A stretch of DNA of 64,000 bases from JANSWY01 sp965228955 (GTDB lineage: Bacteria; Bacteroidota; Bacteroidia; Cytophagales; Cyclobacteriaceae), in the NCBI GenBank assembly GCA_965228955.1, contig OZ245848.1, positions 1,054,001 through 1,118,000 of the forward strand. Reading direction: 5' to 3'. Positions within the stretch are counted from its first letter, which is position 1. Each line of letters starts with the position of its first letter. The notes beneath the pieces were generated by a model. That model saw nothing but the letters and a program-made list of their open reading frames with translations. It did not search any database and was not told where the DNA came from. This document shows, one piece after another, positions 17,092-24,733 of the stretch. The position numbers were made by a program, and so were the translations under genes.

Positions 17092-19012
17092 ATCGGGTAT
17101 AAGATAACCCATAACCAAATTTATAAAGTGGGTTTTCACTGTCGTATGGTACGTCGGTTTTTTGCTTTTTAACTGCTTCCATTGATGATGGTAACTCAAA
17201 TGGAAGTTGCCCTTTCGGTGCACTTTTCCCAAACAATACCTCACATACAGATTCGTCACTAGCTCCAAAATCCGCGATTAAAGCATGGGCCTCTTTAGAT
17301 ATATCTGGAATCACTGCTGGCCTATCCAGATACAGATTAACAATGGTAGGAACTGTTTTCATAAGTTTTAATATCTCTGCTTTTTCTGATCCCTTAAAGT
17401 CCAAATCTCCGTGATGAAATGATTGAGCAAATCGATTTTTGGTGTCTACAGGATACCATGGTGTGTTGAGCCTGATAATTGCAAAGTCTGCCTCTTCTGG
17501 AGATGCTACAACGGTAGTATAATTTGCTATCATTGAAGAATCAATATTTTCAATGTACACCTTTAAACCTCCTGATAAAGGAAGGGTGGAATCAGTATTT
17601 TTAAGCAATGTCATTGATTCTTTTTGAGTTCTTTTTCCGAATTCTACAAACTCGTCTTTCATCAAAGTGTTTTTCGCTTTTTCAACATCAACAAATGGAT
17701 TTTCGAATAAACCCAGCTCAAACTTTTGTTTTAGCAATCTTCTCAATGAAATATCAATCCGGTCCTCAGAAATCCTTCCCTCATTCACTAATTGTACAAT
17801 CAATTCTGGACGGCTTTCCCCTCCAAATTGATCAACACCAGCATTCAATATTTTCTCAGCTCTCTCCAACTCGCTTAGATTTTCCACGCCCCAGGCCCTG
17901 GCTTTCCATACCACATCAGGACCGAACGGGATGTCTGTGATCAAACCCCAGTCTGTACACACAATACCATTGTATTGATACTTCTCTCGTAACAATGTAG
18001 TGATAATGGTCTTGTTATAAGACATAGCGACATCCTCATCCGTTTGACCAATTGGTACTCCATAATATGGCATGATAGCTGAAGTGTTTACCTCAAATGC
18101 TGCTTCAAATGGTATCAAATGGTAATCAAAATTGTCACCAGGGTAGATTTGACCCTTCTGGAATGAAAAGTGAGGATCGAGACCTTCTTGCTGTGGTCCG
18201 CCACCCGGAAAATGTTTGGTCATGCATGCAACACCGTTTTTTAAAGAGTCTCCCTGAAGTCCTGAAATATATGGTTTTACCAGTCTGGCGGTCAATTCAG
18301 CATCTTCACTAAAGTTTCCACTTATTCTGGCCCACCTTGGTTCGGTTGCAAGATCGATTTGAGGATGCAGAGCTTCTCTTATGCCTATCGCCAAATATTC
18401 CTGCCTAACTATTTCCGCAAATTCTCGGACTGTTTCTTCATCATTAATAGCTGCAAACCCTGTCATTTCACAAAATTGTGAGAATCCATTTGAGGCCATT
18501 CCAATTACGTTTTTCCCAAGATGATGACGAGGATCAGAGGCAACTGTTATGGGTATGCCAAGTCTACTTTTCTCGGCAATTAACTGCATTTCATTGTACC
18601 AATTGGCAAAAACAATTGGATCGGCGGGTATGTCCCAAATATTGAAATGATTCATTTTAAGGCTGTCTAGTGAAGTCGGGGCGACCATCATTCTGGCTGC
18701 TGGTCCACTTCCAGGCCTAAATGGGTCCGCATCGGGGCTTACCGGAGCTCCATTGATAAACAACATACCTGCTTTTTCCTGCAATGTCATTTGAGAGATT
18801 AAATCTTCGATCCTGTTTGGAATTGGCTGATTGAGATCTTCATAAATATCCAAACGACCATTGTGATTGAGATCTCTGAATGTTATTTGGCCGTCAGTGA
18901 TAATGGCAGTAGATTTAGCACTGGCGATAGGATGAATCAATACTTGGTTTTTGGATTGACAACCAACAAAAAGAATGACAGGAATCAGTAGCGTAAAAAG
19001 TGATGATTTCAT
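17090..19012 (-). CDS. GH3-family glycoside hydrolase, lipoprotein (beta-glucosidase-like)
   Basis: A 640-residue lipoprotein with signal MKSSLFTLLIPVILFVGC (lipidated Cys18). A short calcium-loop-like segment DLNHNGRLDIYED (47-59) precedes the GH3 barrel. Family motifs are ITVASDPRHH (sugar contact), CMTKHFPGGG (Lys266-His267) and GIVCTDWG with the likely nucleophile Asp354. The alpha/beta sandwich domain follows and the protein ends FGYGLSYTR, so the fibronectin-III domain that usually follows this motif is absent. It probably removes beta-linked sugars at the cell surface. A divergent Nudix-type regulator is the obvious candidate for its control. Confidence 0.9.
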   Translation of the reverse strand: MKSSLFTLLIPVILFVGCQSKNQVLIHPIASAKSTAIITDGQITFRDLNHNGRLDIYEDLNQPIPNRIEDLISQMTLQEKAGMLFINGAPVSPDADPFRPGSGPAARMMVAPTSLDSLKMNHFNIWDIPADPIVFANWYNEMQLIAEKSRLGIPITVASDPRHHLGKNVIGMASNGFSQFCEMTGFAAINDEETVREFAEIVRQEYLAIGIREALHPQIDLATEPRWARISGNFSEDAELTARLVKPYISGLQGDSLKNGVACMTKHFPGGGPQQEGLDPHFSFQKGQIYPGDNFDYHLIPFEAAFEVNTSAIMPYYGVPIGQTDEDVAMSYNKTIITTLLREKYQYNGIVCTDWGLITDIPFGPDVVWKARAWGVENLSELERAEKILNAGVDQFGGESRPELIVQLVNEGRISEDRIDISLRRLLKQKFELGLFENPFVDVEKAKNTLMKDEFVEFGKRTQKESMTLLKNTDSTLPLSGGLKVYIENIDSSMIANYTTVVASPEEADFAIIRLNTPWYPVDTKNRFAQSFHHGDLDFKGSEKAEILKLMKTVPTIVNLYLDRPAVIPDISKEAHALIADFGASDESVCEVLFGKSAPKGQLPFELPSSMEAVKKQKTDVPYDSENPLYKFGYGLSYTR

Positions 19013-19026
19013 ATTTATATTTTTAA

Positions 19027-19096
19027 TGTGTTAAAAAGACAAAATAAAGATAATAATTTAATTTGTTATTATGACACAATAGATTAAAATGTGTGA
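19027..19096. promoter_or_regulatory. Divergent promoter region with TGTGTNA half-sites
   Basis: The 83 bp between the GH3 and Nudix-regulator starts hold TGTGTTA (19027-19033), TGTGTCA on the minus strand (19072-19078) and TGTGTGA (19090-19096). The last two face each other across an 11-bp gap. They are candidate operator half-sites for the adjacent regulator. Short motifs in AT-rich DNA can arise by chance. Confidence 0.35.
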
Positions 19097-19869
19097 TGAA
19101 TAGTGAACTAAAGGACAGGTTCAAACAATATATACCAGGGATATCTCTCGATTGTGTTTTATTGGGATATCAAAATAGAAGACTGCATGTATTGTTATTG
19201 AAATATAAAAATGTGGATGCATGGTCTCTACCAGGCGGGTTTTTGCCTAAAGATGTTGAAATGGATGAAATTGTGGGATCTATATTGGAAAACAGAACTG
19301 GAGTTAAGAATATTTTCCTGGAACAATTTTATACATTCAGTTCTATTAGTAGAGGATGGGACTGTAATGAGCTTAGTAAGATAACTTTAAATTCGGTAAT
19401 GTCGAACTGGGAGGGTGAGGACAGGAAGTTTTTTGCAGATTGGTTTGGTCTTAGGTTTCTGTCTACCGCATATTTTGCACTAGTCAATGCCAATCAGGTG
19501 AATGCTAAACCCGATAATCTCAGTGATCGCTGTGAGTGGGTGCCTATTGATGAATTGCCCCCGCTGGTTTTAGATCATGGGATCATTATCAATAAGTCGC
19601 GTGAATACTTGAGAAAACAAATCAACTACTTGCCAGTGGGTAGAGAATTACTTGAACCAAAATTTACTATCGTAGAATTGCAATCACTTTACGAAGCGAT
19701 TCTGGGTAAAAAGTTGGACCGAGGAAACTTTCAAAGAAAAATAATGAAACTCAATATGCTGGTCAGACATGAGAAGCTGATGACTGGAGCTCAAAATAAA
19801 GCACCATATTTATATAGTATGGATAATGATGTCTACAATGAGTTGTTAGAACAAGGAATTGGTTTTTAG
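19096..19869 (+). CDS. Nudix-domain transcriptional regulator (NrtR/AraR-like) with winged helix
   Basis: A 257-residue protein from ATG 19096; a GTG lies one codon upstream. Residues about 10-155 form a Nudix fold (SLDCVLLGYQNRRLHVLLLKY, then WSLPGGFLPKD). The catalytic box is degenerate: where REXXEE should be, the sequence reads SILENRTGV, so hydrolysis is unlikely. Residues about 175-255 form a winged helix (FTIVELQSLYEAILGKKLDRGNFQRKIMK). This architecture belongs to the NrtR family, whose Bacteroidota members include sugar-responsive regulators of sugar-use genes. The divergent GH3 gene suggests that it controls sugar release. Confidence 0.87.
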   Translation: MNSELKDRFKQYIPGISLDCVLLGYQNRRLHVLLLKYKNVDAWSLPGGFLPKDVEMDEIVGSILENRTGVKNIFLEQFYTFSSISRGWDCNELSKITLNSVMSNWEGEDRKFFADWFGLRFLSTAYFALVNANQVNAKPDNLSDRCEWVPIDELPPLVLDHGIIINKSREYLRKQINYLPVGRELLEPKFTIVELQSLYEAILGKKLDRGNFQRKIMKLNMLVRHEKLMTGAQNKAPYLYSMDNDVYNELLEQGIGF

Positions 19870-19874
19870 AAAAG

Positions 19875-19896
19875 AGGTGCGGCAATTACCGCACCT
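19875..19896. terminator. Hairpin between convergent genes
   Basis: A perfect 8-bp stem AGGTGCGG (19875-19882) with CCGCACCT (19889-19896) and a six-base loop. There is no strong T-run on the plus side; the minus side reads CTTTTCT. It is probably a weak bidirectional terminator for the Nudix regulator and the outer-membrane barrel gene. Confidence 0.6.
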
Positions 19897-19901
19897 ATGA
19901 T

Positions 19902-22640
19902 TTACTTCTTAAAAACCGACAAGGCATAAGTAAAGCTCAACATCACATATCTGCCAACTACATTTACCCTTTCATCTTCTATATAATTGAATTCACTGTT
20001 TCTGTTGATTCCTCGGTTTTGACCAAGAATGTCATATGCGTATAGTGTCAATTGTCCTCTATCAAATTTTAGGAAGCTTCTGCTGATAGAAGCAGTCAAA
20101 AGTGGGAAAGATTGATTGTTTGCAAATGCCTGACCTTGGTAAGAGATTTCCTTAAAGTCCGTTCCAATATTCCACTTCTTCAGTACTTCGATATTCATTG
20201 AAGCGAATAGTGTTCTCGTCAGAAATTTCTGGTTTAATGACTCATCAAGGGAGTACTTGGTGCTCGTCCAATTGAATCTACTTCCAACCGATAAATCAAT
20301 GACCTTTTTGTTTCTATTCTCCAATTTGAAATTAAACCCATTATTATTTCTGGATACAATATTCTCCTGATCATTAATCGGTGTAATCCCTCTGTTATAT
20401 GAATTGTTGTACGATAAACTGACCTTAGTTTTAATTGGTCTGATAGGTGTGCTGAATGATGCACTTGAATTGAACAAGACATCATTTTTCACATTCACAG
20501 GAGTTACAATTTGCCTTAAAGATTCATCGATCGTTGTAGCGTTATTGATTTTGTTTTCTGTGTAACTCAAATTCGTTCTCACAAACAAACTGGTGAAGCT
20601 AAACTGATCATAAAGCATATACCTCATCCCAATATTGTGTCTGTATTCAGTTTTAAGATTGGGATTACCATTGTAGATTCTTAATGGATTTGTATTATTT
20701 ACCACAGGCTGCAATTGCCCCAGATTAGGCTCGTTAACACTGGTCGCGTAATCAAATTCAAAACTATTCCCTGTAGAAAATCTGTATGAATATCTCAGGT
20801 TTGGTAACCAATTGAAAAACGACCGTTGAATTCCCTCTGTGAACTGTAAGCTATTACCCTCCAAAGTTGAACTCTGTGCCTGAAGAGATACCGTCAGGTT
20901 TGCATCTTTGGTGGATGACATAAACCGCAGACCTCCTTTGTGATAGATGAAATCTGAAGTAAACTGCGTACTTAGTAATTCATTAAATACCGGATCAATT
21001 TGATCCATCAGGATATCATAAAAGTCCTTATGGCTGTCGTTAGCATAGTTTTGTCCATCGTAATTGAATTGAAGGTATTTGCCTTTCCACAATGGTTCAG
21101 TAAATGTTATACCCACTCCCCAGGTATTTTTGATGTTGTCATCAATTTGATTCTGGTTAATCTCCTCGTTCACAGGGATACCGGCTTCATAAAACGTACT
21201 TTGAGATATTACCCGAGCGTCCTGATCCAGAGTGTTTCTTGCTAACGAGGCTCTTCCTGCTATACTTCTTCCTTTCTTTTGGAATTTCCTTCGATACAGC
21301 AAACTTCCATTGTAATCGAATGCTGTAGCATCTCTCAAATCTTCTGAATTAGTTTCATTAATGAGGGTTCCTTCATCTGTTTGAGAGGCATTCTGTTCTA
21401 TATTGGAAATGTCCTGGTTACTAAGTTTTAATGAAGACCTAAAAGTAAAATCCTGCATATCGCTTGGTGCATACTTTAGTCTCGTGCTCAAACTGTGATT
21501 GTCATAAATCGAATTATCAACTAAATCACGGTCACTAAGGAATATGTCATCACCAGAAAAGTTTTGTCTCTCAGATGTTTTGATCATATTATTCTCCAAT
21601 CGGTTATAGAAATAATTGATTCCAAGTTCAGTTTTGGAACCAATGTCCTGATTATAATTCAGTCCTCCAGACCAAACATCTCTAATTCCTCCATTACCAA
21701 GTCCAAGCGCAGATCCTATTCCTTCATCTACAGTCAATTCCATGGAACCACCGCTCATTAGATTTTGAAGTCCACCAGCCATGTTGATGTAGTCATCAAT
21801 AGAAAAGTTCTGCTCATTTACATTATTTCCAGCTGCAATAAATGACAGCTGTCTTGTTTTGGTGAATTGGTTGATATTGGCTTTCCCATTATACTGGTCG
21901 CCATTTCCATATCCGCCTTTTATTCTTCCGAACAAACCATTCTTTTTATCTTCTTTCAAAGAGAGGTTGATGGTCTTATTTCTGGTACCATCGTCTATTC
22001 CGGTGAATTCCGCCATCTCAGATAACCGGTCAAATACCTGGACATTATCAAGTGCATCTGCTGGCAGGTTTTTGGTTGCGATCTGAGGATCATCTCCGAA
22101 GAACTCTTTACCATCTACCAGGATTTTATCTACTGTTTCTCCTTGGGCTTTGATTGTACCATCATCTTCAACTTCAACTCCAGGAAGTTTCTTTAGCAGT
22201 TCTTCCACTGTTGCATTAGGCTGAGTTTTGAATGCTGCAGCATTGTATTGAATGGTGTCATCCTTGATTTGAATAGGGATGCGCTCGGCTTCAATTGTGA
22301 CATCACCCAGTATTTCATCTTGGGGAGTCATGGCAATAGTTCCCAGTTCATACGATGTGGCATCAGATATAGAGATTCCTTTTTTGATTGATGCGAACCC
22401 GACAAAAGTGATTTGCAAAACATAATCTCCCTTACTTACATTTTTTAATCGGAATTTTCCTTCGAAATCTGAGATTGTGAAACTGTGCATAGTGGAATCA
22501 CTTTCGTTGAGCAACACTACTGTTGCTCCTGGAAGTGCCTCTCCATCGTTGCTTTTTAGTAACCCGTGCAGCACTGGCTTTTGGGCGTATACATCCAGTA
22601 GGCTGCACAGGAAACATGCGGTAATCAATATTTTACGCAT
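19902..22640 (-). CDS. TonB-type outer-membrane beta-barrel protein (PF14905-like) with carboxypeptidase-regulatory domain
   Basis: A 912-residue outer-membrane protein with signal MRKILITACFLCSLLDVYA. Residues about 22-110 are a carboxypeptidase-regulatory-like beta domain (GLLKSNDGEALPGATVVLL). Residues about 120-225 are a plug domain (NATVEELLKKLPGVEVEDDGTIKAQGETV). The rest is a barrel of the outer membrane beta-barrel family 14905. It ends with the aromatic-rich strand RYVMLSFTYALSVFKK. No SusD partner is adjacent. The GLPGLI gene lies 2 bp upstream, a recurring pairing in Bacteroidota. Transport substrate is unknown; peptide or metal uptake is possible. Confidence 0.9.
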   Translation of the reverse strand: MRKILITACFLCSLLDVYAQKPVLHGLLKSNDGEALPGATVVLLNESDSTMHSFTISDFEGKFRLKNVSKGDYVLQITFVGFASIKKGISISDATSYELGTIAMTPQDEILGDVTIEAERIPIQIKDDTIQYNAAAFKTQPNATVEELLKKLPGVEVEDDGTIKAQGETVDKILVDGKEFFGDDPQIATKNLPADALDNVQVFDRLSEMAEFTGIDDGTRNKTINLSLKEDKKNGLFGRIKGGYGNGDQYNGKANINQFTKTRQLSFIAAGNNVNEQNFSIDDYINMAGGLQNLMSGGSMELTVDEGIGSALGLGNGGIRDVWSGGLNYNQDIGSKTELGINYFYNRLENNMIKTSERQNFSGDDIFLSDRDLVDNSIYDNHSLSTRLKYAPSDMQDFTFRSSLKLSNQDISNIEQNASQTDEGTLINETNSEDLRDATAFDYNGSLLYRRKFQKKGRSIAGRASLARNTLDQDARVISQSTFYEAGIPVNEEINQNQIDDNIKNTWGVGITFTEPLWKGKYLQFNYDGQNYANDSHKDFYDILMDQIDPVFNELLSTQFTSDFIYHKGGLRFMSSTKDANLTVSLQAQSSTLEGNSLQFTEGIQRSFFNWLPNLRYSYRFSTGNSFEFDYATSVNEPNLGQLQPVVNNTNPLRIYNGNPNLKTEYRHNIGMRYMLYDQFSFTSLFVRTNLSYTENKINNATTIDESLRQIVTPVNVKNDVLFNSSASFSTPIRPIKTKVSLSYNNSYNRGITPINDQENIVSRNNNGFNFKLENRNKKVIDLSVGSRFNWTSTKYSLDESLNQKFLTRTLFASMNIEVLKKWNIGTDFKEISYQGQAFANNQSFPLLTASISRSFLKFDRGQLTLYAYDILGQNRGINRNSEFNYIEDERVNVVGRYVMLSFTYALSVFKK

Positions 22641-22642
22641 GA

Positions 22643-23410
22643 TTATTGATCCTCAGTAATCATGATGACATTGCCTTTCCCTCCGTATTCTGCCTGCATT
22701 TCTTTGAGTTTTGCATCAGCAATTTCCCTGAATTTCTCAGCAGTTACTTTTTTGCCTTTGCTAGGAGGTAGTAATTCTTCATCAATTTCTTCAAACACCA
22801 CCTCGGTTGCAGTGATAGTTCTATCTGGATTTTCCATGGTGACTTCCAGGATTAATCCAGGTAATTTCCCAAATGACTCAGGCCCACTGAAAACCGGGAT
22901 GTCTTTAGCGAACCAGGCTTCCACATTGGTAGTGTCATCTAAAACGGCCTTCTGACAAGTATAACCTGCTATTTCTTTTTCTTCATTGGTGATTTTCCAT
23001 GATTTATCAGTGGTGCCATCTATTAAGAAAGTTCTTCCCATGAAATCTCTCTTCTGTACAACCACGTCTTTACCAGGCTCCTGGTAAACGATATTGTCGG
23101 GCTGGCTTATTTGGATATTTAATTCTATTCCACCAGATTCAGATTGTCCACCAACATTGATGTCTCCTGATTCTTCCTCATCATTCTTGCCATTTCTGTA
23201 TATGGTTTTTCCATCCTTAATCATTAACTCTTTGTTATATGATCTTGAGGAAGGAATCATCGCTTTCATTGATTCCATTTGAGGGTTATCACTAAAATCA
23301 AATTTTAGTTGCATGACCTCTTTGTAGGTGACTTTTCCTTGCGAGTAGTCCTGTGCTTTTGTTGTTAAAGTGACGACTGTTAGTCCTAAAAATAGTAGTA
23401 GTTTTTGCAT
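22643..23410 (-). CDS. GLPGLI-family periplasmic protein
   Basis: A 255-residue protein from ATG 23410 with signal MQKLLLFLGLTVVTLTTKAQ. The family motif is present as FGKLPGLILEVTMEN, and the preceding region (TCQKAVLDDT, then VEAWFAKDIPVFSGP) matches the family core. An upstream ATG (23455) would put 15 residues ahead of the signal peptide and is less likely. GLPGLI proteins are almost always next to an outer-membrane barrel of the type found 2 bp downstream, so the two probably act together. The promoter region has nine hexamers phased by about 10 bp (23471-23558). Confidence 0.93.
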   Translation of the reverse strand: MQKLLLFLGLTVVTLTTKAQDYSQGKVTYKEVMQLKFDFSDNPQMESMKAMIPSSRSYNKELMIKDGKTIYRNGKNDEEESGDINVGGQSESGGIELNIQISQPDNIVYQEPGKDVVVQKRDFMGRTFLIDGTTDKSWKITNEEKEIAGYTCQKAVLDDTTNVEAWFAKDIPVFSGPESFGKLPGLILEVTMENPDRTITATEVVFEEIDEELLPPSKGKKVTAEKFREIADAKLKEMQAEYGGKGNVIMITEDQ

Positions 23411-23470
23411 GATGCTATGAGTTTTTTTGCAACAATACGGGAAAGGTTGCCTCATAAAAGAAGGGATATT

Positions 23471-23558
23471 CTTAATTGAAGTTAAAGGGAAGTTAAAAAA
23501 AGTGAACAGCTCATAACAGCTGTTAAATGGTGGTAAAAAGTGTTAAAATAAAGTTAGG
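23471..23558. promoter_or_regulatory. Helically phased GTTAAA direct repeats
   Basis: Hexamers related to GTTAAA start at 23471 (CTTAAT), 23481, 23492, 23502 (GTGAAC), 23512 (CATAAC), 23522, 23532 (GGTAAA), 23542 and 23553 (GTTAGG). Steps are 10 or 11 bp throughout, one helical turn each. The array lies 61-148 bp upstream of the GLPGLI start and also upstream of the divergent acetyltransferase. It resembles tandem sites for an OmpR/PhoB-type response regulator. An AACAGCTGTT palindrome (23515-23524) is embedded. Confidence 0.5.
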
Positions 23559-23651
23559 ATATTAAAAAATGTAAATTCTCTTGAAGATCGAAAAACCATC
23601 TGGGTTTAAATGTTGATTATCTCACAAAATGATCCTACATTATAAAAGACT

Positions 23652-24188
23652 ATGAAGAGACAGGTAGGTAATCTATTGAAGAAAGTAGGTATTATGCCTT
23701 CTATTAAATCACCCAGATTGGTTTATAGAAAGTTTAATGCAAACGACTGGGAAGATTACTTTACTCACATCTCTAATCCAGATGTGATGAGATACATTGG
23801 TGATGGTGCCCTGGAAGAGGAGGCTGCCAGGAAGAAGTTTCAAAAGGTGCTGGAAACTAATGCTAAAAGATATGCATATGGTTTTTTCGGAGCTTGGACA
23901 CCAGAAGGAAAATTTATAGGTCTCGCCAAGTTTGATTTTATTGACAAACGGAAGGCAGAGGTTGGATATGCATTACTTCCTCAATATTGGGGGCAGGGAT
24001 ATGCTTCGGAGATGTTAGAAGGTATGGTCCATTATGGGAAGCAACTTCATGGTATTAAAGAATTGTACGGACTTATTGATCCGGAAAACCCAGGTTCACG
24101 AAAGGTGTTGGAGCGGTTAGGGTTTGCATTGTACGAGCGTGGGTATTTTGATGAAAAACGCACTGATTATTACAGACTGATTATATAA
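23652..24188 (+). CDS. GNAT N-acetyltransferase (RimJ/RimL type)
   Basis: A 178-residue cytosolic protein. It opens SPRLVYRKFNANDWEDYFTHISNPDVMRYIG, the usual RimJ/RimL start, and has the acetyl-CoA loop LLPQYWGQGYASEML (motif A, Q/RxxGxG/A) followed by LYGLIDPENPGSRKVLERLGF (motif B). Such enzymes acetylate protein N-termini or small amines; the substrate here is unknown. It is followed after 20 bp by the Spo0M-like gene on the same strand, so the two may be co-transcribed. Confidence 0.92.
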   Translation: MKRQVGNLLKKVGIMPSIKSPRLVYRKFNANDWEDYFTHISNPDVMRYIGDGALEEEAARKKFQKVLETNAKRYAYGFFGAWTPEGKFIGLAKFDFIDKRKAEVGYALLPQYWGQGYASEMLEGMVHYGKQLHGIKELYGLIDPENPGSRKVLERLGFALYERGYFDEKRTDYYRLII

Positions 24189-24208
24189 CCACTTTAACAT
24201 CAACAAAT

Positions 24209-24694
24209 ATGGGATTATTTGATAAACTCAAACAAGCCAAAAACTTCATAACCGGAGGAGCTGCAGAAGTCTCCGTGTCCTTTGAAGAAGAGTACAATGA
24301 CGGCAACAAGCCTATTAAAGTCCACATCCATTGTCAGGTAAAAGATGCTGATTGCAAAGTCAGGAAAGTTTACATTAAAGTAAAAGCTACCGAGGAAGTC
24401 ATTGCAAGAGATATTGATATCGCTCGTGATGAGGGAGGCAATATTACCAGATATCGTGAGGATGTCAGGAATGTAATCGAGACTTACAACTCAGGTGAGC
24501 AAATGATAACTGGTGAATTATCATTGGAGGCCAACCAAACCTACGACTGGACAGCTGATATTGAGTTACCATCAGAATGCAATGGAACCTACCATGGTCA
24601 AAATGCCAGACATGAATGGGAGGTATTTGCAGGATTAGATATGGCGGGCAATGATCCGGATAGCGGATGGGTGCCGTTTTATGTTTATTTCTAA
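24209..24694 (+). CDS. Spo0M/arrestin-like cytosolic protein
   Basis: A 161-residue protein without signal or membrane segment. It starts MGLFDKLKQAKNFITGGAAEVSVSF, like Spo0M-family sporulation-control proteins, and continues with beta-strand-rich sequence (KPIKVHIHCQVKDADCKVRKVYIKVKA, then LEANQTYDWTADIELP) consistent with an arrestin-like sandwich. It is shorter than Bacillus Spo0M and would cover only the first arrestin lobe. The organism is not expected to sporulate, so the name indicates fold only. A terminator follows directly. Confidence 0.6.
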   Translation: MGLFDKLKQAKNFITGGAAEVSVSFEEEYNDGNKPIKVHIHCQVKDADCKVRKVYIKVKATEEVIARDIDIARDEGGNITRYREDVRNVIETYNSGEQMITGELSLEANQTYDWTADIELPSECNGTYHGQNARHEWEVFAGLDMAGNDPDSGWVPFYVYF

Positions 24695-24703
24695 AGAATC
24701 AAA

Positions 24704-24733
24704 AAAGGGGCGATAAGCCCCTTTAATTTTTTA
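24704..24733. terminator. Rho-independent terminator between convergent genes
   Basis: A perfect 8-bp stem AAAGGGGC (24704-24711) and GCCCCTTT (24717-24724), loop GATAA, then AATTTTTTA. The minus-strand side is followed by TTTTGATTCTTT, so it can serve the convergent permease gene too. Confidence 0.9.

Noticed and set aside
24209..24694. Spo0M-like gene as evidence for sporulation, together with CotH at 31792.
   Set aside because: Both families are widespread in non-sporulating Bacteroidota; no other sporulation gene is present.
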